From the NCBI GenBank assembly GCA_963723235.1, contig CAVRPV010000017.1:1-64000 (forward strand): a DNA stretch of 64,000 bases, in the 5' to 3' direction. This DNA is from CAIRTM01 sp963723235 (GTDB lineage Bacteria > Desulfobacterota > WTBG01 > CAIYCZ01 > CAIRTM01). Shown here in pieces: positions 40,871 to 47,519 of the stretch. Each line of letters begins with the position of its first letter. Position 1 is the first letter of the stretch. The position numbers were made by a program, and so were the translations under genes. Under the pieces are notes generated by a model. It searched no databases and was not told the origin of the DNA. It saw nothing but the letters and a program-made list of their open reading frames with translations.

Positions 40871-40983
40871 CGGGGTCGGACCTTGCCCGGCGGTGTTAAG
40901 CTGTTGAATCTGCTGATGTGTTCATTGCCGCACGGCACGTTTTTAGTGCTTAGAAGCCCTTTTTCAGTATCAAAACCCGCGCT
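40871..40983 (+). repeat. Cassette-type direct repeat, copy 1
   Basis: ~113 bp starting CGGGGTCGGACCTTGCCCGG and CGGTGTTAAGCTG, ending ...CAGTATCAAAACCCGCGCT. Matches 41866-41973 along its full length and 42913-42977 in its first half, all in the same orientation. Adjoins the 3' end of vapC. Confidence 0.8.
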
Positions 40984-41029
40984 TCGCAGGACCACACTAC
41001 AACTGCATTCGATATGGGGCCGTTGCTGA

Positions 41030-41431
41030 TCAGTGCGGAAGGGTTTGTAAACCGCAGTATTTTTCGATCGGGATAAAGTCCTTATCGTTGTGGAGAAGCG
41101 CCACATCGTGCTCAATGGCCGTGGCAGCGATCATGCAGTCAACGGGTGTTCGTATCGTGATGCCCCTGCGGCGTAGATCGCGATATATCTCCGCTGACCG
41201 CACATACACCGCATAGTCCATGGGAAGAAAAATCAGGTTGGCAAGCATGTCGCGCGTTTGCCGAAATTCGAAATCATCCCTGATACCCTGAAGCAGTTCA
41301 GTGAGAATCACGCCGCACAGGCAGATGTCCTCCCTGTCCTTAATGAGCTTTTCAAGGGTCCCTACATGCTGCCCGGCAGGGTGTGGCGAAAAAAAATCTA
41401 TCCAGACCGTGGTATCAACCAGAACCATCAT
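41030..41431 (-). CDS. vapC: VapC-family toxin, PIN-domain ribonuclease
   Basis: 133 residues. PIN-domain endoribonuclease toxin. Acidic metal ligands are visible: MVLVDTTVWIDFF (first Asp), GVILTELLQGI (Glu), TPVDCMIAATAIEHDVALLH (Asp) and NDKDF near the C-terminus. The start codon overlaps the vapB stop by four bases, giving the standard antitoxin-toxin coupling. Flanked on its 3' side by the direct repeat at 40871-40983. Appears intact. Confidence 0.93.
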   Translation of the reverse strand: MMVLVDTTVWIDFFSPHPAGQHVGTLEKLIKDREDICLCGVILTELLQGIRDDFEFRQTRDMLANLIFLPMDYAVYVRSAEIYRDLRRRGITIRTPVDCMIAATAIEHDVALLHNDKDFIPIEKYCGLQTLPH

Positions 41432-41631
41432 CCAGTACGTCCCCGCCGCAATTCATCCAGATCTCCGTCCCAGTGAATCCTGCCTTTGAGCTGTAGCAAC
41501 TTTGTCTGCCGTTCATGGCGGAGCAGTTCCCGCAGGGCATGGTCTATAAGGCCCTTTTGGGTTTTAATACCCGTGGCTTTTATGCAATCGCCGATAAGTT
41601 TTTCGTCAAGCACTATGTTAGTTCGTTTCAT
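41428..41631 (-). CDS. vapB: VapB-family antitoxin
   Basis: 67 residues. N-terminal ribbon-helix-helix DNA-binding part (RTNIVLDEKLIGDCIKATGI, then TQKGLIDHALRELLR), C-terminal toxin-binding tail (LKGRIHWDGDLDELRRGR). It neutralises VapC and represses the operon. AAAGGAGG lies 6 nt upstream of the ATG. A promoter with a palindromic operator lies at 41655-41688. Confidence 0.93.
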   Translation of the reverse strand: MKRTNIVLDEKLIGDCIKATGIKTQKGLIDHALRELLRHERQTKLLQLKGRIHWDGDLDELRRGRTG

Positions 41632-41654
41632 CCCAGTCCTCCTTTGATGTTTGT

Positions 41655-41688
41655 ATACACATTATATTATAATTTATGTGTATGTCAA
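41655..41688 (-). promoter_or_regulatory. vapBC promoter with palindromic operator
   Basis: Minus-strand TTGACA (41688-41683), 16-nt spacer, TATAAT (41666-41661). The inverted repeat ATACACAT (41655-41662) / ATGTGTAT (41676-41683), 13 nt apart, covers the spacer and -10, a natural VapB(C) autorepression site. Confidence 0.75.
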
Positions 41689-41865
41689 TGGGTAAGACCG
41701 GATAAATAATCACCGTTGATTCGGCTGCATGTTCGATTGATGGTTTTTAGAGCTTTTAACTGTCTTTATCTAGTCGCAGGACGCGGCGTATTCTTCCAGG
41801 TTTGTGTTGATTTTTGTGGTGAGGCAGGCTCGTTCTGAAAAGTATTGGAGAGGGATAGGTTGACT

Positions 41866-41973
41866 GGGTCGGACCTTGCCCGGCGGTGTTAAGCTTTGAA
41901 TCTGTGAGTGTTCATTGCCGCATGGCATGTTTTTAGTGCTTAGAAGCCCCTTTTCAGTATCAAAATCCGCGCT
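41866..41973 (+). repeat. Cassette-type direct repeat, copy 2
   Basis: GGGTCGGACCTTGCCCGG, GGTGTTAAGCT, then TTTTTAGTGCTTAGAAGCCC and CAGTATCAAAATCCGCGCT. Same orientation as copies at 40871 and 42913. Lies between vapBC and higBA; the ~300 bp after it hold no clear gene. Confidence 0.8.
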
Positions 41974-42271
41974 GTAAAATCCACACCTTTTGCCTGCCTG
42001 CTTTCGCCCTTGTTTCTGCCGAACATTGTGTGCTATTCCTTTTGATGCCTGCCGAGAAACGTATTTAAAAAGAAAGGGTTGCAACCGTTTTCAGACGAAC
42101 TATGTCACGATGTTTCACCCGTCTAAGATTCATGGAATTTTTCCCGCCGGTAAGCGACTATCCTTGGTAATGGCACCATAAAGATTGGCAATAATAAGTG
42201 ACAGCGCCCTTTGTTTTTACTATCCATGCCATGCAGCAGCATACACGGGCAATTATAATGTAATAAACTGC

Positions 42272-42300
42272 TTGTAACGCATTAGGTTACATGTTATATA
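42272..42300 (+). promoter_or_regulatory. higBA promoter with operator
   Basis: TTGTAA (42272-42277), 17-nt spacer, TATATA (42295-42300). Inverted repeat TGTAAC (42273-42278) / GTTACA (42286-42291) lies across the -35 and spacer. Transcription would begin at or next to the higB ATG (42308), so higB may be almost leaderless. Confidence 0.65.
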
Positions 42301-42307
42301 TGTAGAC

Positions 42308-42586
42308 ATGATTAAATCATTCAGGCATAAAGGGCTGGAAAAGTTTTTCCACCATGATGACCGCAGTAAAATAATTCCAGACCATGCCCCCAGGCTGGCC
42401 CGCATACTTGACCGCCTGGACGCATCAGCAGGCCCCGATGACATGAATCTGCCCGGCTTTAAACTGCACCGGCTTTCGGGCAAAGAGAAGGACACCTGGT
42501 CGGTCTGGGTAAACGGCAATTGGCGTGTTACCTTTCAATTTGAAGGAGCCGATGCTGTGATCGTCGATTACAGGGATTATCACTGA
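42308..42586 (+). CDS. higB: HigB-type toxin (RelE/ParE superfamily)
   Basis: 92 residues. Ribosome-dependent mRNA interferase of the HigB plasmid-maintenance type: IKSFRHKGLEKFFHHDDRSK at the N-terminus, RILDRLDASAGPDDMNLPGF, then the C-terminal core WSVWVNGNWRVTFQFEGADA and VIVDYRDYH. Toxin-first gene order with the antitoxin 22 nt downstream is typical of higBA. There is no clear ribosome site and the promoter abuts the start codon. Intact. Confidence 0.94.
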   Translation: MIKSFRHKGLEKFFHHDDRSKIIPDHAPRLARILDRLDASAGPDDMNLPGFKLHRLSGKEKDTWSVWVNGNWRVTFQFEGADAVIVDYRDYH

Positions 42587-42608
42587 CTATTTTTAAGGAG
42601 CACACATC

Positions 42609-42902
42609 ATGATTAACAAACGCAAACCCACACATCCCGGAGAAGTTTTGCGGGAGGATGTTTTGGTCCCTCTGCAAATTACGATAACGGAAGCTGCAAA
42701 ACGTTTGCGCACGTCGCGGAAAACACTGTCTGCAATTTTAAACGGCAGGGGGCCTGTGACACCGGACATGGCCGTAAAAATCGCCCTTGCAACAGGCACT
42801 ACGCCGGAAAGCTGGCTGTATATGCAGTCAAAACTCGACCTCTGGCATGCCGGGCAAAAGAAAATTAACGTTGGAGAATTGCGCGCCGCAGTTGGCGCAT
42901 AG
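42609..42902 (+). CDS. higA: HigA-type antitoxin
   Basis: 97 residues. HTH XRE-family antitoxin: KPTHPGEVLREDVLVPLQIT, ITEAAKRLRTSRKTLSAILN (recognition helix), VTPDMAVKIALATGTTPESW and LYMQSKLDLWHA. It binds HigB and the operon's operator. AAGGAG lies 10 nt upstream. The gene ends 10 nt before the third copy of the direct repeat at 42913. Confidence 0.95.
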   Translation: MINKRKPTHPGEVLREDVLVPLQITITEAAKRLRTSRKTLSAILNGRGPVTPDMAVKIALATGTTPESWLYMQSKLDLWHAGQKKINVGELRAAVGA

Positions 42903-42912
42903 TGTGTCTGAC

Positions 42913-42977
42913 CGGGGTCGGACCTTGCCCGGCGGTGTTACGCTGTTGAATCGGTTGATGCGTACATTGCCGCACGC
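42913..42977 (+). repeat. Cassette-type direct repeat, copy 3 (partial)
   Basis: CGGGGTCGGACCTTGCCCGG, CGGTGTTACGCTGTTGAATC, ATTGCCGCACG. Only about the first 65 bp match copies 1 and 2; the rest is replaced by the C/G-run palindrome at 42989-43069. Confidence 0.75.
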
Positions 42978-42988
42978 AGGGTACTTTT

Positions 42989-43069
42989 CAAGCCCCCTTT
43001 GGCAAAGGGGGTTGGGGGATTTGTCGGAAGCATGAAATCCCCCTGTATCCCCCTTTATAAAAGGGGGAA
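42989..43069. repeat. Nested palindrome with C5/G5 runs
   Basis: AAGCCCCCTTT-GGC-AAAGGGGGTT followed by CCCCCTTTATAAAAGGGGG and GATTT/AAATC blocks. Resembles the small CCCCCTTT-type nonautonomous elements seen in many bacterial genomes. Confidence 0.6.
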
Positions 43070-43255
43070 ATCGCCTCATGGCGCACCTACACACTGAGGA
43101 AGTTTACCGGCCGGAAAGCGGCTATGATATACGCCTTTGTTATCGGGCTCTGTTTTGATCGAGATAATAAGGAACAGGAGGTATAGGGGACATCCTTTAA
43201 AGGCCAGGCCTTAGTGATGAACAGCCGTGTCAAGGTGGCGTAAGGTGCAGTTGAA

Positions 43256-43885
43256 TTACCAGAAAACAGGTTTTTCAATCCAGCCGTTTTCTGTGCTGCG
43301 AAGCTTTGCCGGGAATTGAGCTTTTTGCAATAGTATGTTCGGAAGGGTTTTAGCTTTATCTGCGGCTGCACGAATTTCCACAGCCGCCCCTCTTGTTGGA
43401 TCGTTAGCCGGAACGTAAACAATAACCTCACGGTCCGGCCTGTTTCGCTTCAGCTCCCTGATAGCAGGAACAAGATCAGAATCACCACTTACCACTACAA
43501 GCCTTTCACAGCTATCGTTGAAAGCATCCGCAAGCATATGCACAGCGATATTAACGTCTGTTCTTTTTTCCTCCTGCATTCTGAAAAACCTGCTGCCGAT
43601 ATGCCTGCATGCCGGCACAAGGCATTTGACTGATTTTGTTTTAAATTTGCCGAGGTAAATGTGGACCAGGGGAAGTGTTGCAAGGGCTAAGAGGTATGTT
43701 TCCTGATTGCTCCGGTGAGAGCCATCGATGAGCGCCGTAAAATATTTTATTGCCTGAATGTCATCATCCTGCCTTAAAAGCGTAAAAAAGCGCCCCAGGT
43801 TCAACCATTTATAAGGGGTTCCTTTGACGGCGCCATAATACAGATTAAACCCATCGATATAAATAATGCTCCGCTTTTTTTTCAT
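43256..43885 (-). CDS. NYN-domain ribonuclease-like protein (LabA/DUF88 type)
   Basis: 209 residues. PIN-like NYN domain: IIYIDGFNLYYGAVKG (first Asp, Asn), LGKFKTKSVKC insert, EEKRTDVNIAVHMLADAF (catalytic Asp), LVVVSGDSDLVPAIRELKR (Asp pair). All acidic ligands are present, so a metal-dependent RNase is expected. GAGGGG lies just before ATG 43885. Upstream lie a near-consensus promoter, a structured ~75-nt leader and a perfect intrinsic terminator ending only 11 nt before the start codon, so expression must depend on read-through or leader control. The 3' side borders the repeat array. Intact. Confidence 0.88.
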   Translation of the reverse strand: MKKKRSIIYIDGFNLYYGAVKGTPYKWLNLGRFFTLLRQDDDIQAIKYFTALIDGSHRSNQETYLLALATLPLVHIYLGKFKTKSVKCLVPACRHIGSRFFRMQEEKRTDVNIAVHMLADAFNDSCERLVVVSGDSDLVPAIRELKRNRPDREVIVYVPANDPTRGAAVEIRAAADKAKTLPNILLQKAQFPAKLRSTENGWIEKPVFW

Positions 43886-43963
43886 AGCCCCTCATAAAAA
43901 AAATGCACCCGTGTAGGGTGCACAACCGACATTACGTCGGGGAGTCGTCTTTTTTGCCCCGTT
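43886..43963 (-). ncRNA. Structured leader RNA of the NYN gene
   Basis: From the predicted start site near 43963 the minus strand gives CGGGGC, an A/C-rich stretch, then CCCCGAC. Hairpin CCGAC-GTAAT-GTCGG (43940-43926) is followed by the terminator hairpin. CGGGG (43961-43957) can alternatively pair with CCCCG (43942-43938), which would disrupt the first hairpin, so two mutually exclusive folds exist. A short terminated RNA is expected. Confidence 0.55.
43896..43922 (-). terminator. Intrinsic terminator directly before the NYN start codon
   Basis: Minus-strand stem TGCACCC / GGGTGCA (43922-43916, 43910-43904) with 5-nt loop, followed by eight T residues (43903-43896). It ends 11 nt before the NYN ATG at 43885. 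Confidence 0.85.
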
Positions 43964-43967
43964 TCTT

Positions 43968-43996
43968 TATATAGGCATTTTACAATCGTTTGTCAA
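43968..43996 (-). promoter_or_regulatory. Promoter of the NYN leader
   Basis: Minus-strand TTGACA (43996-43991), exact 17-nt spacer, TATATA (43973-43968): nearly full sigma70 consensus. Confidence 0.85.
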
Positions 43997-44021
43997 CAGC
44001 ATTCTTTTCACAGGCCTGCGC

Positions 44022-44339
44022 GTGGTTATGGCTGCCAATGCGACGATGGTCATTTTGTATTGGGACATAGGTCGGATGATTCTTGACCGTCAGAAAAACG
44101 AAGGCTGGGGAGCCAGAGTTATTGATCGTCTTTCGGCTGACTTGCGTGAAACTTTTCCCGATATGCAAGGGCTTTCACCGCGAAATCTTAAATACATGCG
44201 TGCCTTTGCAGCAGCCTGGCCGTCAAAAGAAATTGTGCAAGAGCCTCTTGCACAATTTCCCTGGTATCACCAGATAGCACTGCTTGAAAAATGCCGCACC
44301 CCCGAAGAGAGGCTGTGGGAAGTTACAGGACGTTGTTGA
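44022..44339 (+). pseudogene. DUF1016/YhcG N-terminal domain fragment
   Basis: 105 residues matching only the N-terminal domain of YhcG-type PD-(D/E)XK proteins: ANATMVILYWDIGRMILDRQ, WGARVIDRLSADLRETFPDM, GLSPRNLKYMRAFAAAWP, WYHQIALLEKCRTPEERLWE. The first ~25 family residues lack a proper start (the NYN promoter occupies that position) and the C-terminal nuclease half is missing; the frame ends 3 nt before the right MITE-like element. A decayed remnant. Confidence 0.75.
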
Positions 44340-44341
44340 AT

Positions 44342-44521
44342 TAGAGCATTTATCTTTTTTCTGTAGCCTTTTTAAAAAGAAGATGTTCACCCGTTCGTGG
44401 TGAGCTTGTCGAACCATGGACGGATTGCAGCGTCAAATACGTTGTCCGTTAACCCTTCGCCAGGCTCAGGGCGAACGGACGGTGTTGTATCGCAGGCTAT
44501 AGTATTTAGATACATGCTCTA
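44342..44521 (-). mobile_element. MITE-like element, right copy (inverted)
   Basis: 180 bp, the reverse complement of 34699-34882 with few differences. Terminal inverted repeats TAGAGCATTTATC and GATACATGCTCTA are clearer than in the left copy. It cuts off the DUF1016 fragment and marks the island's right edge. Confidence 0.8.
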
Positions 44522-44562
44522 AAAAAATAAGGGGGCATCCTGTACGAGCGATGCCCCTGCAA
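44521..44562 (-). terminator. Intrinsic terminator of the SPFH/NfeD operon
   Basis: Minus-strand stem GGGGCATC / GATGCCCC with a 10-nt loop, followed by CTTATTTTTTT. It lies about 20 nt past the SPFH stop. Confidence 0.85.
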
Positions 44563-44582
44563 TCAAAGCAGTGCTGCCAGAC

Positions 44583-45530
44583 TTATGGCTTTGCAGAGCC
44601 TGCACCGAAGCCCTGCTCAGTGCCCTTCATGACCGTGAGGGCGGAAGCCACCATCGTGGAAATATCGGTAAGGTTCGATGGCACGATCATGGTGTTGTTG
44701 GTTTTGGCGAGGTTGCCGAACTGCTGGAGGTAGAGCTCGGCCACGCGCAGGTTTACGGCTTGCATGCCGTTGGGCTGGCCGATGGATTTAGATATTTCGC
44801 CAATGCCGGCGGCGGTGGCCTCGGCCACCAGCAGAATCTCCCGGGCACGGCCTTCGGCCTCATTGATGCGCCGCTGTTTTTCACCCTCAGAGCGCAGGAT
44901 GAACTCCTGTTTTTCGCCCTCGGAGCGGTTGATCTTGGATTGGCGGTCACCTTCCGATTCAAGAATCAGCGCCCGTTTTTCACGCTCGGCGCGCATCTGC
45001 TTTTCCATGGCCTCGCGGATCGACTGCGGGGGCTCGATGTTCTTCACCTCATAGCGCATGACCTTGACACCCCAGGGATCCGAGGCTTTGTCAACGGCCT
45101 CAACGATGGAACCGTTAATGGTGTCACGTTCCTCGAAGGTCTTGTCAAGGTCGAGCTTGCCGATGACTGAGCGCATTGTGGTCTGCGCCATCTGCATGGA
45201 AGCGAACTGATAGTTATTGATGCCATAGCTGGCGTTTTTGGGGTCCACGACCTGCAGGTACAGTATGCCGTCAACCTCGACGGGGATATTGTCCCTGGTG
45301 ATACAGGTCTGCGGTGGCACGTCTATGGCCTGTTCCTTCAGGTTGAGCTTATAGGACACACGGTCGATAAAGGGAATGAGGATATGGAAGCCCGCTTCGA
45401 GCGTTGATGAGTATTTGCCCAGCCGCTCTACGATGAATGCGCTTTTCTGCGGCACGATCATAACGGTTTTGAGAAAGGCGGTTATGATAAAAATGACCAG
45501 ACCGGCAAGTATTATTGTTGTAATCGACAT
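44583..45530 (-). CDS. qmcA: SPFH/Band 7 protein (QmcA-like)
   Basis: 315 residues. Stomatin/prohibitin-like scaffold of membrane microdomains. N-terminal membrane helix (TIILAGLVIFIITAFLKTV), SPFH domain (VPQKSAFIVERLGKYSSTLEAG, NIPVEVDGILYLQV), then a Glu/Lys/Arg coiled coil with repeated SEGEKQ and SEGDRQ units and a C-terminal oligomerisation segment. Length fits QmcA. It follows an NfeD gene by 56 nt; SPFH-NfeD pairs are a standard operon. Terminator at 44521-44562. Confidence 0.93.
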   Translation of the reverse strand: MSITTIILAGLVIFIITAFLKTVMIVPQKSAFIVERLGKYSSTLEAGFHILIPFIDRVSYKLNLKEQAIDVPPQTCITRDNIPVEVDGILYLQVVDPKNASYGINNYQFASMQMAQTTMRSVIGKLDLDKTFEERDTINGSIVEAVDKASDPWGVKVMRYEVKNIEPPQSIREAMEKQMRAEREKRALILESEGDRQSKINRSEGEKQEFILRSEGEKQRRINEAEGRAREILLVAEATAAGIGEISKSIGQPNGMQAVNLRVAELYLQQFGNLAKTNNTMIVPSNLTDISTMVASALTVMKGTEQGFGAGSAKP

Positions 45531-45586
45531 AGTGAAGGAACTCCTTGTATGTGTGGTGTTTGGAAGTAAGTGCTGCGCCAGGCTGT

Positions 45587-46045
45587 TTACAGGCGCGTAA
45601 CTTTGAAGCGCAGTCCGTTTCTGTCAATGATTTTTACGCGAGTATCAACTTCGATACTGTCATCGGCCTCGGCATCCCAGGCAACTCCGTTGAATTCAAC
45701 CTTGCCGGGCCGGGCGGGCTCTATGCGGATTGTTACGAGTGCCTCACGTCCGAAAATATCCTCTATATTTTTGCCCGCCGCCTCCTGCCGTGAGGTTACG
45801 TTGCCCAGAAACACGGTCTTGAGCTTTCTGCGGAGCAGTACCAGCAACAGCAGGGATGATACCCCGAAAACCATGAGCTGCGCAGGCAGTCCGATACCGA
45901 ATACCAGATAGAACACGGTTACGACCCAGGCACCCAGTCCGAAAAACATCAAAATGAGCGCTGGAGCAAACAACTCGGTTAGCAGCATGGCAAGCCCTGC
46001 GATAAACCAGAGCAATCCAGGATTGGTCACAAGATTTAAAAACAT
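45587..46045 (-). CDS. nfeD: NfeD family membrane protein
   Basis: 152 residues. Short-form NfeD without the ClpP-like protease part. Three or four hydrophobic helices (LLWFIAGLAMLLTELFAPAL, LMFFGLGAWVVTVFYLVF, LLLLVLL) then a C-terminal OB-fold (GREALVTIRIEPARPGKVEF, VDTRVKIIDRNGLRFKV). It partners the downstream SPFH protein in membrane organisation. A consensus-like promoter lies about 90 nt upstream. Confidence 0.92.
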   Translation of the reverse strand: MFLNLVTNPGLLWFIAGLAMLLTELFAPALILMFFGLGAWVVTVFYLVFGIGLPAQLMVFGVSSLLLLVLLRRKLKTVFLGNVTSRQEAAGKNIEDIFGREALVTIRIEPARPGKVEFNGVAWDAEADDSIEVDTRVKIIDRNGLRFKVTRL

Positions 46046-46131
46046 TGTTTCCCCCTCTTTTCAAGGCTTTGCACCCGCCCTGTTTGACCGGGCATCACCT
46101 TCGCTGTTAAGAAGTTTTTTGAGATGGTGCA

Positions 46132-46160
46132 AGTATAGGCAGGACGCCCGTGCATGTCAA
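46132..46160 (-). promoter_or_regulatory. Promoter of the nfeD-qmcA operon
   Basis: Minus-strand TTGACA (46160-46155), 17-nt spacer, TATACT (46137-46132); 86 nt before the nfeD start. Confidence 0.8.
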
Positions 46161-46276
46161 TCAAATTAAACAATTCAGCGCCCGGATGTATGGGTGTGAC
46201 GGGTCCGACGGTTGTGTATATCGAGTTGGCCAAAGGCAATAACCCGCACAAAAGAATACCGGCATGCCCTTCCCTG

Positions 46277-47293
46277 CTAACAGATACGCGGGAGCTGGTC
46301 TGACACGAGAGAATCGAGAATGCGCTTGCCGCGCGAGCGCGTCTGAAGATACACCCGGGGCTGATCACCCTTCGCCTCAGATATCTCGCCAATCACGGCG
46401 GCATTGTTCCCCAGCGGATGAGAACGCAGCCGGCTGAGCACCGCAGAGGCTGCCTCACGGGCAACAATGAGAACAATCGTTCCCTCATTGGCAAGATACC
46501 ATGGACTCATCCCGAGCATCTCACACAGCCCCTCCACGGGCGGTTTCACCGGCATGTCTTGTTCCACCAGCAGCACATCGTGACCTGATTTCAAGGAGAT
46601 TTCATTCATCACCGTTGCCACGCCGCCGCGGGTTGCATCCCGCATGAATTTAACCTCTCCAGGGAACTGCTCAAGAATCGGCAAAACCAAGTCATGCAGT
46701 GATGCACAGTCGCTTGTAATATCGGCCTGTATGTTAAGCTCGCCGCGCGCAAGCACAATGGCCGCACCGTGATCCCCGATGTCACCTGACACGATGACAA
46801 CATCACCTTCTGAAATACGCCCCGTCCCGAGGTCTGTTCCGGGATACAGGCTGCCGATACCGGCAACCGTAATAAAAACACCGTCCCCTTTGCCGCGCTC
46901 CACTACCTTGGTATCCGCTGCAACCACCTCAACGCGGGCAGCCCGACATTCGCGTGAGAAACTTTGGACAATCAGGGAGAGTTTTTCAATCTCAAAGCCC
47001 TCTTCGATGATAAATCCAACCGTCAAATATTTTGGAACAGCGCCGCATACCACCAGATCATTGACCGTACCGCATACGGCGAGTTTCCCAATGTCGCCTC
47101 CGGGGAAAAACAGCGGGCGCACCGTAAACCCGTCTGTTGTGGCTACTAAGCGCTCGCTGCCAAGGGTGACCACTGCCGCGTCGTCGGCCTCATCAAGCGC
47201 GTTACTGCGCAGATGCGGCTTAAAAACCTCATCAATCAGGCGCTGTGTCAGCTTTCCGCCCGAGCCATGTCCTAACGTAATTTTCGCGCTCAT
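46277..47293 (-). CDS. hypE: Hydrogenase maturation factor HypE
   Basis: 338 residues. Dehydrates the carbamoyl group passed from HypF to a thiocyanate on its C-terminal cysteine, the source of the active-site cyanide ligands. PurM-like ATP-binding fold: LGHGSGGKLTQRLIDEVF, DDAAVVTLGSERLVATTDGF, GDIGDHGAAIVLARGE, DATRGGVATVMNEI. The C-terminus ends PRIC, the required terminal cysteine. The start overlaps the hypC stop. Last gene of the hyb-hyp cluster. Confidence 0.97.
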   Translation of the reverse strand: MSAKITLGHGSGGKLTQRLIDEVFKPHLRSNALDEADDAAVVTLGSERLVATTDGFTVRPLFFPGGDIGKLAVCGTVNDLVVCGAVPKYLTVGFIIEEGFEIEKLSLIVQSFSRECRAARVEVVAADTKVVERGKGDGVFITVAGIGSLYPGTDLGTGRISEGDVVIVSGDIGDHGAAIVLARGELNIQADITSDCASLHDLVLPILEQFPGEVKFMRDATRGGVATVMNEISLKSGHDVLLVEQDMPVKPPVEGLCEMLGMSPWYLANEGTIVLIVAREAASAVLSRLRSHPLGNNAAVIGEISEAKGDQPRVYLQTRSRGKRILDSLVSDQLPRIC

Positions 47294-47517
47294 GTCAGCC
47301 TGTTCACCTCGTCCAGAAGCTCAAGCGTGTCGCGCGCTGAATCCTCATCAAGCTTGGCGATTGCAGAACCGATGTGAATCATCAGCCAGTCACCGACCTT
47401 CAGGTCTTCGTCCGCAATCAGCGCTATCGAAACCGCCCTGCGCACCCCCTGGGTTTCAACCGTAGCCCTGAAAGGGGGCATAATTTCCACGATCTGCATT
47501 GGAATTCCAAGACACAT
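47290..47517 (-). CDS. hypC: Hydrogenase maturation chaperone HypC
   Basis: 75 residues. Carries iron between HypD and the large-subunit precursor. The start is ATG 47517, giving MCLGIPMQIVEI with the essential Cys2; the longer open frame upstream overlaps hypD and is not used. VGDWLMIHIGSAIAKLDE is the family's second block. It starts 2 nt after the hypD stop and overlaps hypE by four bases, so the three genes are translationally linked. Confidence 0.96.
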   Translation of the reverse strand: MCLGIPMQIVEIMPPFRATVETQGVRRAVSIALIADEDLKVGDWLMIHIGSAIAKLDEDSARDTLELLDEVNRLT

Positions 47518-47519
47518 AG

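Noticed and set aside
41740..42180. Frames around the second direct repeat on both strands.
   Set aside because: They run through the repeat itself, which also occurs elsewhere out of frame, so they are not genes.
40871..42977. Direct repeats between toxin-antitoxin modules as integron attC sites.
   Set aside because: GTTAAGC fits GTTRRRY in two copies, but copy 3 reads GTTACGC, no paired RYYYAAC was found, modules face both ways and there is no integrase in the window.
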